Assembly: GCA_023512835.1 (NCBI GenBank)
Contig: CM042085.1
Span: 30,489,812-30,553,811 of the forward strand
Reading direction: 5' to 3'
DNA from: Taxillus chinensis
Lineage: Eukaryota; Streptophyta; Magnoliopsida; Santalales; Loranthaceae
DNA length: 64,000 nt
Below the pieces are notes generated by a model. That model worked only from the letters and a program-made list of their open reading frames with translations, ran no database searches and was not told the DNA's origin. Below, piece by piece: positions 47,700 through 60,600 of the stretch. Numbering within the stretch: the first letter of the stretch is position 1; each line of letters opens with the position of its first letter. The translations under genes were made by a program, and so were the position numbers.

Positions 47700-50115
47700 A
47701 GAATAATGATGATTCATTAAATCTGAGTCTCGGGGGTGCACCACAGCCCCCGGAAAGCAGACAAATTTCATACCTCGGCCACGGTAAGTGCCGTCTCCCG
47801 TCATCTTTTAATTCGAGAGGCCCCGATATCAAGGTAACGACGTGGCTGTCCGAGGGAGTACGTTACTCCACCAAATTCATAGACACCAGCGACATTTTAC
47901 GGACTCGATATATATTGCGGACGTTCTGCCGAGCACGGTGTTACCACTCCGAATCCCATAAACTCTCGTTGCCCCATGATCCCCAAGACCTCGCCTTTCT
48001 CTCGCTGCCCGACTTTCATCTTCGATGGCTTCAACCTCTCTTTTCGGCGTTAATCCCACCCCGTGCAGTCGATTGGGCGACTGTCTCGCCCCTCCCGGAC
48101 TGGTTTTCCATCTTCGCCCTGTACGAAGCCTCTCGCTGTACTCGACCAGATCTCCGGTCTGGTACATCTTCTTATGGACGACATTCTCGAGGATCTACCA
48201 ACGGATCCGGCTGTGCCACCGCTCCATAGTCTCGATATTCGCGGTGAATCCGTCATCAAAACGACCTGTAGTTCTCCATGCGCCTGAATCTGTCTGGGTG
48301 AACGCGTGCCCGATGAGTCCCGAAGCGGAACACATGGGTTGCACCTAAAAAGGCAAGGAATCAGGTGAAATCATGGGGTACGTATCGTTGTATGGTGGTC
48401 ATGCTGAATCGTGTTTGTGCATGCACTTCCTCTGCGGACTCTTACATTCGACCCGACCTGCAGCCGGCCATGTGCGAGGCGTTCTGAAGGTCTTAGATGG
48501 ACGTTTTGGGTTGGATTTGGGGCTGGGGGACGTTTTTGTTCGGGTAGCTATTGGAGAATGGACGAGAACCAGCCCTTAGGGGGCGGCACTGCGTTGTCTT
48601 TCGGCGTCTCGTGGGACCATTTAGCTGTATGATCTTTATTCCATTTCTTCGGTTTACCCTTCCCTCTCTTGCACCGTGGGAACATGACGACCCGCGTCCT
48701 GCGCCAGCTCTCCCGCCCTCACCTTGCCAGGAGCAATGGGCGATTACGGTGGTGACCTCGCGCGCTGACCTGCCTCTGTCGGCTACGCTCGCGGTCCTCT
48801 CGGATTCGGTCCATTACTGCGCTCTCCATTTCTCGGGCCACCGACCCAACGAGTGTCTGTCCGAACCTCCGAGGTTCCCGGGACGTCTCGTGTGTCATCC
48901 AAGTTGTTTCCCTCGGCCCTCTTGCTGCAGATGTCCCCCTCCCCTCCTTGCTTTATTCTTTGCCGCGGTTGATGCAGGAATTATTTGTAATTCTCGATGT
49001 CCGGAAGTCCCTTCAGGAGCTCATTGCCTCTACCTCGACCGAAACCTACGCCCCTGGCTATAGCCCGACACATGCCGGACCTTTGGCTCCCGTTCGTGCA
49101 CTTACCGCACCGCCTCCCTTCACAGTCAGATCTTTGGTGTTTACGCTCCGCCATTCTCGATCCCGGAGACCATGATCGTCTGGAATTTGGATCCGTCTTC
49201 GCCCGCCTCAATTACAGATGTGTCGTTCCCAACCCCCTCGGCCCGGTCCCCGATGCGCGGAGTCCTTATTCTGGGAGTGGGCCAACTTCCTAGCGGTGCC
49301 GTTACGTTGTTGACTCTACGAGTGACCGGGTTGGCTCGGATCTGCTGCTCTGGCTGTCTTCTTTAATGCTTATCTCCCGCAGACTCCTGCCCATGTGCGC
49401 TCCTGCTCTTGTTAGTGCCGGAGTCCTCGAAGCTCGGGTTGGCCACTCGGCGTCTTTGGCCGGTCCCTCAAACCATTGTGCTCTCCGCCGATGGATCACA
49501 TGTTACTACGCATACTAAATGTCACGCCTCCTGGGGGGTTGATCTGGCGCCAAACTCCTATACCCTGCGCTGCTCTGCTTAAGACGGGAAGATGGACTGG
49601 TCGCCAAATCAGTCGTCCTTATCCGCCTCCGCGCGGACAGGCGTGCCGATGGCCGTCGCCCTCCGTTGCTCACAGACGATACGCAGAGCCGGGGAGAGTG
49701 TCGTCGATCATAACACTCCTCCCGCGTGAATTCCTCTGCCCCCACGTCTTTGAAGCGACCTCCTCTTCGTTGCTTGGGAGTTCGAATCCCCCAACCGCGG
49801 CCGGCTCCTCTCGACAAGCTCTTGGGTGCGGCCTGTTCCTCCGTCTCTGTCATCGTATGACACCTTCTCCCTCCCGTCGATACGCGACATATGACCTGCT
49901 TGATGCGGACGGAGAGCGTGCGTGAGGCGATGGTTTCTGTCTTTGCGTCTTACTGAGAGAAGATGTCTCTCGATCTGGACCCCTTCCCCCGGATGACATT
50001 CGGACCCTTTGCTGGGAGAAGGCCTCTTCCCGACGGACGGCATTGATGAGCTCTGAGAGGTGCCATAAAATGGAGATGAGGTTATTTCCGTCTGTCTAAG
50101 AGACGGCCACTTGTT
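47700..50115 (+). pseudogene. Element I extra (env-position) ORF remnant
   Basis: The region is GC-richer than its surroundings and aligns with the minus-strand ORF of element II at 53265-55952. Shared translated words include the LLMDDILE against LLIDDILEYY block and RGESVI against RGESIVITP. Proline/serine-rich stretches occupy the centre. It is split among many short frames on both strands. Its position between pol and the 3' LTR is that of the env-like ORF of SIRE-type elements. No membrane or fusion function can be claimed. Confidence 0.68.
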
Positions 50116-50754
50116 TGAAATTAGTGTTTGGAATAAAGAAGTATCTTCCCGTGTAAATGTCGTTCGGTCCTTTATGGATGGGCTATTTGAAGATAGCAAG
50201 CCATGAATTTCGACTATCCTCATTAAAATGTGGATCGTGTGCAAGCGCATTCGCAGATGGTTATCTTCATAATTCGATCAAGAGAGATAATTTAATTGAT
50301 TCTAGTGATTGTGAAGGGATATATGAAAGAGAATCGATGTGAGCCATTGTGTCTCGGAGTTATTGGTTTGTGAAAGAGATCGGATTATATGAAAGTTGGG
50401 CGTCCTCCGCTTTGAGTCAGCTCCATAGGCGGCGACATTACGGAAGCAAGAGGCAAGTGCCGGCGGCAATGGACGGAATAGTGGGGCCCATATCGATATT
50501 TCATCGAGTAATTCTTAGGTGTGGACAAATCTTGGGCCAATGCCAGCAGAAACAGTCGATGAAAGCGACAAATGGAGCCCAGAAAAAATGGCAATGATGT
50601 TAATATAGTAAACACCCATGTGCCTTAATGAAAATCTTGTATAAAGGTACGAGGCAATATATGTTGTGATAAATGAAAATAGTTGTGATGTGTATGATTT
50701 GTGTTTATCTTTTTGCTGATTTAAGATCGGATTCCGAAAGTTTGGGCATATCGA
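50116..50754 (+). other. Element I 3' untranslated spacer
   Basis: AT-richer DNA lies between the extra ORF and the polypurine tract. No gene is seen. Confidence 0.5.
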
Positions 50755-50766
50755 AAGTGGGGAGAG
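50755..50766 (+). other. Element I polypurine tract
   Basis: AAAGTGGGGAGAGG-like purine sequence stands immediately before the TTTGGATCAAACCC start of the 3' LTR. It is the expected primer for plus-strand DNA synthesis. The equivalent tract in element II is TTGGGGGAGAT. Confidence 0.7.
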
Positions 50767-50767
50767 G

Positions 50768-51930
50768 TTTGGATCAAACCCAAATTTGGATAATCTTTGA
50801 TAAAATACATGTAATTTGATTTGAGATCTTGTGTGTTGTCTTTAATCTTTACTTAGGAAGATATGTTAATAATCAGGAGATACACTCATAAGAGCAAAGT
50901 AAGAAGGAATCGTGTCGATGCGGACGGAATGAGCATCGTCGAACACCGATAAGATAACTTGAGTCCCCTCTGTAAATGCGGAATAAGGAACATTTGTGCG
51001 GACTAAAGGAACGTAAAAGCCCTACGGATTAAGGAGATACTTCTTAATACCTCAAATGGACTAAAAATCGGCGATCTGCGAATAAGAATCTTGATTTACT
51101 AGGTGGCCCTGATAGTAAAAGTGCGACACGATTAAAGGATTAAATGCTTCCCGCCAAGCGAGCTAAGGTTGGAAGTGACGGCGATGGCGTCATACCCTAC
51201 GACGAAGTAAGGAAATCTTAATGCGGAATAGGGACCGAGTCTTTATTAAGGGGAGAAAGGAAACCGGATGCGAAGTAAGGAATGGACTACCACGTCATGA
51301 GAATGAGATGTCTTGATGCGCGATAAGCAAGTCCGATCCGCTAAACTGTGGCGAGTGTAAGCTATCACGGAGTAAAGAAACATGCGGAGTGAGGAAAGGT
51401 CAGGAATAAGCACTAGAGCCTTAGATCTACGAGGAGGGAAGAGCCCGACGGGATAAGGATTCGGGTGCAAGGAGATGTAGATTACGGCTGACGAGTGAGC
51501 GGATGCGTTAGAGCTTTGTTAAGCTGAGGTCGGGAAAATCCTTAGGACCAGAAGATCTATGCCACGCGTTAAAGTTATCGGCTCGTGTGCTGATGTAAGA
51601 CAAACTCGTAGAAACTGAAGAATCTTACAGTGGATCTACCGGATATGTGGACACCGACTTTAATTATGCTGGGAACTTCATGACGCATAACTGCTTGACC
51701 CGAGATCCAGTCTCACCGACCCACAATGATCAAGCGGAGAAATTACAGAAATAGTTAGTGCGACGCGTTCGAGCTAGAAGTTCTAAGGTTATCTCTTGGA
51801 ATGTTTATATAATGTTCGTATATGCGTTTGAAAGTGAGTGTGTGCGTGCGACGAGCTGAATCGACCATTTGTGTACGCACGAGTTCGAGAGATAATATAG
51901 GCAGTGTGTGAATCCTTTTGTAAAGCAGTG
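50768..51930 (+). repeat. Element I 3' LTR, truncated at its 3' end
   Basis: This aligns with 39391-40780 and, inverted, with 51935-53104. It ends at GTAAAGCAGTGTAA and lacks the last ~120 bp that follow this point in the 5' LTR. There it abuts the reversed LTR of element II. No CA terminus and no flanking duplication are visible. Confidence 0.72.
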
Positions 51931-51934
51931 TAAA

Positions 51935-53104
51935 AAGTATTTTGTTTTATTATCACAAGGTGATTACAACAAAATAAAAGCAAACACTCTCTTACACTCT
52001 GTTTACAAAATGAACTCACACTCTAGCCAAGTTCTATCTCCAAAGATGATGACGCTCTTATTTTCTTTTTTTTTTTTTTTCACGTCTCAACTTCTCCTAT
52101 TTTAAAGTATAAGTATGAATATTTATACAAAACATTCCTAAGAGACAACCTTGGAACTTGTAGTTCCGGAATGCGTTCCGCACTAACTATCCCCTCGGTA
52201 ATCTCTCCGCCTTGACTGCTGCGGATTGTGGAGCTCAAGATCTTGGATTTGAAGAGTATAAGTGTCTTTGTGAGTTCCGAGATACAATTAAGGTTGTGTC
52301 CACATATCCGGATGATCCACGTGTAAGATTCTTCAGGTTCTCAATACATTCGTCTTACATCGGGACACCACGAGCTGATAACATTAAATGCGGTTTAGTT
52401 GGAGCAATGTCTTCTTGGTCCGGTGTAATTTTCCTTACTCCGTAGTTAATGAAGCTCGGAACCTTACTCCGTGTCGGTGGTTGCTTACTCCGTATCTATT
52501 CGATCTTGGAATCCTTAGTCCGTGTCGTGCTTCCTTACTCCGCATGTAAGTTCCTTACTCCGCATGTAAGTTCCTTACTCCGCATGTAAGTTCCTTACTC
52601 CGCATGTAAGTTCCTTACTCCGCATGTAAGTTCCTTACTCAGTATGTAAGTTCCTTACTCCGGGCGAGTCTTGAAAAGTCTGATGACTTATTCGTGTCGG
52701 CGCTTTCTTACTCCGCATGTAAGTTCCTTACTCCGTATGTAAGTTCCTTACTCCGTATGTAAGTTCCTTACTCCGGGCGAGTAATAAATCCGGATTCCTT
52801 ACTCCGCATCTGGTTTCCTTACTCCGCATCTAGTTTCCTTACTCCGCACTTATCCTTTAAGTTCTTAGTCCGTAGGATTATTCCTTATTCCGTATGTATT
52901 TGTTACTTGGTTATTTACCAAGTGTTTGACGACACTCACTCTTGTCCAGGATCGGGATTATGTATCCTGTCCTTAGCTTTGCTCTCACGAGTGCATCTTT
53001 GGATTAGTAACATACCTTCCGCATGATCAAATAAACACAAAAGATCTCGGATCAAATTACATAAGGCTTTATCAACATTATCCAAATTCGGGTTTGATCC
53101 AACA
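51935..53104 (-). repeat. Element II 3' LTR, truncated
   Basis: On the minus strand it starts TGTTGGATCAAACCC directly after the purine tract. It stops at the GATAATAAAACAAAATACTT point, about 100 bp before the end seen in the other LTR. Long stretches are nearly identical to 61040-62110. It includes the 20-bp tandem array at 52531-52860. Confidence 0.85.
52531..52860. repeat. 20-bp tandem array in element II 3' LTR
   Basis: Units of type GTAAGTTCCTTACTCCGCAT appear nine times in two blocks (six, then three), with CTTACTCCG-containing variants after them. Each full unit contains the inverted pair GTAAG-TTC-CTTAC. Units are directly adjacent with no unique spacers. Confidence 0.92.
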
Positions 53105-53116
53105 ATCTCCCCCAAT
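53105..53116 (-). other. Element II polypurine tract
   Basis: The minus strand reads TTGGGGGAGAT immediately before the TGTTGG start of the 3' LTR, the expected arrangement for plus-strand priming. Confidence 0.8.
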
Positions 53117-53264
53117 TATGGATATGCCCAAACCCTTTGTAATCCGATCTGGTAAGCGATGCAAAAGAATATCATCAGAATCGCAACACAACCAATTTCA
53201 TTAATCAGCAACTAAATAAAATTCAGCCTTAATACAGGTTTTTCACTAAGGTACATAAGGCTTA

Positions 53265-55952
53265 CTATACTTGAAGATCATAGTTCTTGGCCTTCTCTCT
53301 TAGCTCCATTGTCTGCTGCATCGTAAAGGTGGAGTGTTGGCTCCAATGTTTGTGCACGATTAAGAACGATTTGATGAAGTGACGGACAAAGGCTCCATTG
53401 CTATCTCCATCCGGCGTTGTGGCACTTGCTTCTTGCCCCAGGAATGTCGCCTTGAGTTTCTCGATCGAACGCAGGGGTGTGATACCCAACTCTTCATATA
53501 GTCCGGCTTTCTTCACGGCTTGGTTAATCCGAGACACGAGAGGTTCCCATTGATTCTTCCTAACGAAGTGCTCCACAACCTGATGAGAATCAATGAGAAT
53601 CATCTGCTTGGACTGAATCATGAAGACAACCATCATGAAGTGTGGCGACGTGATCCTGTACGGAATGAGGATGGTTGAGAGAGTTTTCCATGGCTTGCTA
53701 TCCTCGGTTCCGGTCGATGTAAGTCTGAATTAACTCCACACCTGGGAAGATAGCCCTCATTCCGACATGGCGGAACTTCAAACAAGTGCCCATCTTCGTA
53801 AAGAGATGGAAACAACCTCATCTCCATTTTAGCAGCTCTCGAGAAGTTGTCAATGTCTTCTTAGTAAAGAGTCCTTTCTCCGAACAAAGAGTCCGAATGT
53901 CGGCCGGAGAGAAAGGATACATTTTAGAAAGACATCTTCTCTCTACAGAAGACGCAAGATAGGATTTCATTGCCTTGCGCAAGCTTCCATCCGCATCGGA
54001 CGGGTCAAACTCCGCATAGGATGGGAGGAAGGTATCGATTGCGGATGAGGAGGATGGAGGAGGAGCTGGAGGTGCGGTAGAGGAGCTTGGTTGAGAGAAG
54101 CGGCTTCGTTTGGGAATTTGAACTCCCTGAAGCACCGAAGTGGCAGCCGCTTCTCGGTCCGGGGAAGATGGTTGTGGGGCAGAAGGAGTAGACGGATCGG
54201 ATGACACTTTCTCCCCCGGTTTGGCGGATCGCCTGGAAGCAACGGGAGGACGAGCCATCGTATGCGCCGGATCCGCGAAGGAAGTAGACGGTGAATGAAC
54301 GGAGGTGGCGACAAGATCCATTTTCTCGCTCAATAGAAGTGGAGGAGTCGGTGAGGGCGGAGAGTAGTTGGGCGCCGAGGGCATCAACTTTGGCAGCGAT
54401 GGCGGAAATTTGGGCGCTCTGAGCGTGGGCATGGCGGTCCAGCTGAGCGGAAAGCACAACGACGGAGTGGACCGTGCCAAAGAGGCACGCCCAAGTGCTA
54501 ACTCCTGGAGCTTTGGAGGACTCCCCCCGCATGAACAGGAAGCAGGAGTGCGGTGGGCGAGGAGTCCGCAGGAGTAGCGACGACGAGCAGGAGCATCCGG
54601 AGCATCAAAGGCATCCGGAGCTGCGGAGGCATCCGGAGCATTGGAGGCATCCGGAGCAAGAGACCCGCTTTGACCAGGACAAGTCAACCACGGGAATCGC
54701 GGCGGCAGGAGAAGAGGGTCCAGCCTTAGCGGGAGAAGGACTTGGGTAGCAGGGATTGGGCCTGAGGGTGTAGGGAACGACACATCGGGAATGGCGACCG
54801 GCGTAAGAAAGCCGTGGTCCGATTCCCGGATGATCATAGCCTCCGGGGATTGGGTATTGCGTGTGTAAAACACCCGGAGATCGGTGTCAGGAATGGAGGA
54901 GGTGTGGGCTAGGGCGAAACGGAGCCAGAGGTCCGTTAAGGTGACGGCGGAGAGATGGTCAAGGTAATCTCGGGGTTGAGGTAGAGGAGGCAAGGGGGCT
55001 TCCGGAGAAACAGCCGGGACATCGGCGGTGGCGGCAACAATGGTATCAATCGCAGCAGTATAGCGGATGTGGAGGGAGTGGGGACACCGGCGACGAGAGG
55101 GGGCGAGGAAACGCCTTTAGACGCACTGCGGCGAGAGGGCCCCGCAACCTCGGACGGTTCAGCACGGATGCTTGGCTGGGAGGCCCGTGAGTGGGAGGGC
55201 GCAAGAACGGACCGAATCCGGGAGGATCGGTGTGCGAAGCCCGACCTCGTGGGCTTGGTCGTCGGAGGGGTCACCACCGTAGCTGCCTTGTTGTTCGGGG
55301 CGAGGAGAGCGCGGAGAGCTACGATGGGTCGGCGAGCGGTCATGTTCCCGTCCGGCGTAAGGTGACGAAGGTAAAGAGCCGAGGGAAACGAGACAAAGAT
55401 CAACTCGGGCGAAATGGTCCGGACGAAGATGCCGGAAGACAATGCGAGGATGCGCCCGAAGGAATGGTTTTTGTGACCATTCCAGAGCAAACGAAATAAG
55501 AACATCCCCCAATCCATTGGAAGACCTTCAAAGACGCCGTACATGGCCGGTAGAAGATCGTACGGAACGAGTCCAGGGCTGATGTGCGAGCGAAGGCATC
55601 GACTTAGAATAGTCGCCATACATCGATAGCGACCCTGGAAGGATTTCACCTTGTATTCCTTCCCCTTGTTCGTGCACCCCATAGAAGCCGCCATCGGATC
55701 GGCATCCGGACGCTGTGGTTCACCAAGAGGAAGGTGGAGAGCAGCGCGGAGAACGGCCGGAGTGATGACGATGGATTCACCGCGGACATAAGAGGTTATG
55801 GAATCTTTGGTGCAGCGAATCCGTTGATAATACTCAAGAATGTCATCGATAAGAAGATCGATGGGATTGGAGACCAGGTTGAGTATGTGCGAGGCTTCAA
55901 GAAGAGGGCGAAGCTGAAGAAACCAATCCGGAGGATCGAAACAACATTCCAA
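53265..55952 (-). CDS. Element II extra ORF in env position (frameshifted)
   Basis: A long open region starts at 55952 and continues to 53265 with frame changes near 54960, 53820 and 53635, so it is written as one broken coding region. The N-terminal third (about 300 residues) contains LIDDILEYYQRI, TSYVRGESIVITPAVLRAAL and LPAMYGVFEGLPMDWG. It resembles the plant 'putative transposon protein' domain often found in retroelement ORFs. The centre is Pro/Ser/Ala-rich with an APDAS-type repeat. The C-terminal part (KKAGLYEELGIT, then LKATF) is compact and charged. No signal peptide or clear membrane anchor is visible, so an envelope role is not supported. A close relative lies at 62254-64000. Confidence 0.72.
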
Positions 55953-57699
55953 TCAACTAGATGGCCAGGAGTAACGCCTGGAAAGAAAGATTCATGGGTG
56001 CCATGGCAGATTTGATGGGAAGGAAAAGAGGAAAGGTGAGGTCTTGACGAGTAGAAGGAGCAACGAGAGGTTTAGGGATTTGAAATGAGCAATACTCGTG
56101 CTTCGCGGTATGATCGGAACATATAAGACCGAATCCGAAATGTCGCGGGTCTAGGAATGTGTGAGTGAGTTAGGGACCCGCGCGACATGCTGATGTCATT
56201 TGTCCGGATATCGAGGCGTCTCCGAATAAAACGATGTCGTGGAGACGATATGACCAATAGAGATTACAACTGGTTGCCATCCAAAGAAGTGTGGGTGCAA
56301 CCCGAGATATGCATTTAATGAATCATCATTAGTCCTCCTCAAAAGCATGCGACATATGAGTATACGTGGATTGTCACAAGTGAACAAAGTCGGAGTCCGG
56401 AGGAAAGAGCCGACACTCATCCGGAGTTAATAATATTCGTGAAAGAGTATCCGGATGAATAATAGACCTTGTCCGTCATAAACGAGTTTGGTGAGAATGT
56501 AGAGTAGATTCCCTTGCGATCAATAAGTCGAAGAGAAGAGAAGTACCACAACACTTCAAATCCGAGACTATGGACCTGGATTTATCAATACGGTTGCAAA
56601 GAAAATCTGAACCTGTAGCTAAATAAAGATATACTGAAAATACAAAAGCTTAACAGCAAGGATTAGTACGGATTAGAGAAGATAATCACCGAAAAACAAC
56701 ACAATCCGAACTAATAAGAAACAGAACTTATGCATGGCTAAGAATATAGTAGACGTATGCAACGTGAAAGTGATCAATATTGCTGAATCAGGGCATATGT
56801 CGGATAACGAATACACGGGTTCATATAGGTCAACATAGCGAAACCGTCTTGCTGAACAAACGTAGCTAAGATTAATTAAAGATCATATGATTTGGCTTCA
56901 TTAGGATTCATGAGTGTGTAATGATAAAGTGAACACATGTCAAAAGAAGGCAGATGATTAGTCGATTAAAATGCATGGTTGAAAAAAGAAAATACATCCA
57001 AACATGCCACTTTTCCGATTTACAACAAGATGTCCAGTCCAGGATCCGGAAGTAAAAGCTTAGAGGAGGGAGAATCCGAGACATATTAGGGGTTCATTGC
57101 TGCTCCCCGTAGATCATTTAATCCTCTCAATGAAAAGCTCCCCCTCGGATAGACAGTCAAGAAAAAAAGGTCATGAGACATATACGGGGGTATTCTTGAA
57201 TAATATATAAAGCATTTGCTCCCCCGTAGATTGGGCAATCCTCTCGGTTGACCGTTCCAATTTGTAGTTAAGGACTGTCTATCTTATTAGAAAACTATAC
57301 TTCAGACGCTGATCAAGCTGCGTTTGTGTATCCATCCACCAGGCATTCCAAGCTAGCCCATTTCACTTCTTCAACTATGCATGTTAATAGAGTAATCTAA
57401 ATGAACATGCTTTGGTCATGTGGTGATTAATGGATGTTAAGATCATGAACCCGATGAGGTAAATCATATAAATTGCTAATTATGTTAGCTTTAAATGACT
57501 TCAGTCGGGAAACGCAAGCATCCTCCCAATATGAGGTTGAGATTAATATCGAAACATGGAACCGTTGAATCGGTAAGTATGATCAACAATACGATCAATG
57601 TGAGTTTCTACTACTTTCAGAAACATACAATGCATGGTCTGTGAGTAAATATCTTGTTGTGTAATTCAAATGAGAACCTATGCAGAGAAGTCGAGCATA
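55953..57699 (-). other. Element II spacer between pol and the extra ORF
   Basis: Stops are dense and no domain is recognisable. Parts resemble 46331-47699 of element I in reverse. The extra ORF's transcript leader, if any, would lie here. Confidence 0.5.
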
Positions 57700-60600
57700 C
57701 CTAGTCGGAAGAGTAGTTCGAAAACCTCGCATCAGGTAGGGGCTTTGTAAATATGTCTACTAATTAATCTTGATGGGCAACATGTTCCAAGTGAAATATG
57801 CTTTTTGAGAACATGATCGCGTATAAAGTGATACCTGACCTCAATGTGCTTCGTCTTAGGATGCATGACAGGATTGGTGCTGATGGCAATTGCACTAGTG
57901 TTGTCACAGGTAAAGTGGAATAGAGGACATGTCGAATCCGTAGTCGGTAAGTTGACTTTGCATCCAAAGTAGCCGTGTGCAGAATCTCCAGCAGCTATAT
58001 ATTCCGCCTCGGCGGAAGAGGTTGATACGGAATTCCCGCTTCTTCTTGAACCATGAGATCAATCTATTTCCAAGAAACCGACACGTACCGCTTGTGCTTT
58101 TCCCGTCGATGCGACATCCAGCAAGTCGGCATCGAGTACCCGGATAAGGTGAAGTTGGACTCCTTTGGGTACCGAGTCCCAAATTCATCGTCCCTTTGAG
58201 ATACCTTAATATCCGTTTTACATGAAGCATATGTGACTCCTTGGGATTTGCCTGATATCGTGCACAAATGCAAGTTGCAAACATAATGTCCGGGCGACTT
58301 GCGTAAGATAGAGCAAGGATCCGATCATCCCCTCGTAGTCGGTCACATTCTTCGATATGCCGTCCACATCCGGATCTAACTTGGCACCGACAGGCATGGG
58401 AGTTTTGACGGGAGATGAACCTTCCATACCAAACTTCTTAATAAGTTCGCGAGTGTACTTAGCCTGATTAATAAAGATTCTTTCCTTTAATTGTTTGACT
58501 TCAATTCCAAGGAAGTAGGACAGTTCTCCCATCATGCTCATTTCAAACTTGCCTGTCATCAACTTAGCAAACTCTTCACAAAGCTTCGGATTCGTTGATC
58601 CGAAAATGATATCGTCCACGTATATTTGTATGATCAAAGTGTGTCCTTTCTCTTGTCGTAGAAATAGGGTGGTGTCTATCTTCCCTTTTTGGAAGTTATG
58701 AGCAAGTAGGAATTGCGATTAAGTGTCGTACCAGGCTCTTGGAGCTTGCTTCAAACCATATAAAGCTTTCGAAGTTTGTAGACAAGATGTCCTGCCTTTG
58801 GTTCAATGAAGCCGGGAGGTTGTTCAACATACACTTCCTCTTGAAGGTCTCCATTTAGGAATGCGCTCTTGACGTCCATTTGATAAACTATGAAGTTTTC
58901 ATATGAAGCATACGCCAGAAAACATTCGGATTGCCTCAAGTCTTGCGACCGGAGCAAAGGTTTCATCATAATCTATTCCTTCTTCTTGACGATATCCTTT
59001 GGCTACCAGTCTGGCTTTGTTCCGGATTACTATTCCATCCGTATCAAGCTTGTTCCGGAACACCCATTTAACGCCAATGACTTGCCGAGACTTAGGCCTT
59101 GGTACTAAGGTCCACACATTATTTCTCTTAAATTGATTCAGCTCTTCTTGCATGGCTTCTATCCAGTTTGAATCTTGAAGAGCTTCATCTACCACCTTTG
59201 GTTCTATTTGAGATAGAAAGCATGAGTAAAGACTCATGTTTGAGGTGGCTGCTCTTGTTCTTACACCAACAGTAGGATCACCAATCACTTGATCTGAGGG
59301 ATGGTTTGGGTCCATCTATAATTCTATGCGTGTGTTGGTTGATCTTGAACAATTTGAAGCTCTTCCAGATTGGGTGGTTCAGTTGTATCGACCGGTTGAG
59401 CTTCCCCGGGAGTAGATGTTTCCGTATTTAGAGGTACGGATGAACTAGTTGGTTCTTCAACACTGTTTCTTCCAGTGTTAACTAGTCCGGACGGACTTGA
59501 AGGTGCTTCGGAATTTTGTGTATCCGTAGGAGTTTGTCCGGAGCTAAATGGTAGTCCGGAGTCGGAGTCATCCGTAGCATCATCCATAAAATTTCGTTGT
59601 GTTTCGCTGATGCCACGTGGTTGGTCAGGATACCAGTCAGGATGTGTAGCAGGAATATTCATAAACTTCGAGTAATCGACGTTGCTGTCCATGACCTGCA
59701 TATTGGAATTTGAAGGACCGACTTTTGACCAAACGAGGTTAGCTTCATCAAAGGTCACATGGATAGATTCTTCAACTTTAAAAAGTTTTCTATTGAAGAC
59801 CCGATAAGCTTTGCTATGAAGTGAGTACCCGACAAAGATCCCATCATCGATTTTGGTTCAAATTTATTCTGGATCTCTTTGCCATTTATCAAGTATATAG
59901 CAAGTACACCCAAAAGCTCTGAAATGTGAAATTGAAGGTTTTCGTCCTCTCCACATCTCATAGGGTGTTTTCATAGTAGATTTATTTATTAGAGTTCCGT
60001 TCGAACATAGCAGGCGGTGGACACGGCTTGACCCATAGGCCGAGAGGAAGCATTGCCCCTGCTAACATGGATCTACCAGCTTCAACTAAAGTTCGATTCT
60101 TGCGCTCGTCTACCCCATTTTGTTGTGGGGTTCGGGGAGCAAGAGAAGTCATCTTTGTATGCCCTGTTCAGAACAATATGATCTCATTTCCGAAAAATCA
60201 AATTCGTACCATGATCACTCCTGATGCATTTAATGCTCGATCCTTGTGAGTTGCTTATCCGATTGAAGAGATCTACAAAATGTTCAAAAGTTTGATCCTT
60301 TGATTTCAGGAACATCACCTATGTGTATCTGGTGAAATCATCGATAACCACAAGGGTATATCTCGCACCGACTAGTGATGAAACGAGATATAGGACCACA
60401 TAGGTCCATATGAAGAAGTTGCGAGGGAGCGTTATTGAGTTAACCGATTTGCTCTTAAAGCCGTGTTTGGTCGTTTACCAAGTTGGCATTCTCGACGAGA
60501 GTGTCTCTGGGAGAACTTGAGTTTGGGTAGACCAGGTGACAAGATCAAGTGACGCCAATTTAGACAAAGTCTTAAAATTTAAATGTGCGCATCGCTTGTG

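Larger units (their letters stand above)
39391..51930 (+). mobile_element. Element I: decayed Copia retrotransposon, SIRE/Maximus-like
   Basis: A 12.5-kb plus-strand element has the following parts in order: 5' LTR (about 39391-40780), degenerate tRNA-Met primer site (40788-40799), gag, protease/integrase, reverse transcriptase and RNase H (to about 46330), an extra ORF (about 47700-50115), a purine tract (50755-50766) and a 3' LTR (50768-51930). The pol order, integrase before RT, defines Copia. The extra ORF downstream of pol fits the SIRE/Maximus group. All coding regions are broken by many frameshifts and stops. The 3' LTR lacks its last ~120 bp. Confidence 0.8.

Noticed and set aside
52531..52860. 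CRISPR array (regular short repeats)
   Set aside because: The 20-bp units are directly head to tail with no unique spacers, lie inside a plant LTR, and no cas genes exist in this eukaryotic DNA.
53265..55952. Functional viral envelope gene
   Set aside because: Position alone suggests an env-like ORF. I see no signal peptide, membrane anchor or fusion feature, and the frame is broken.
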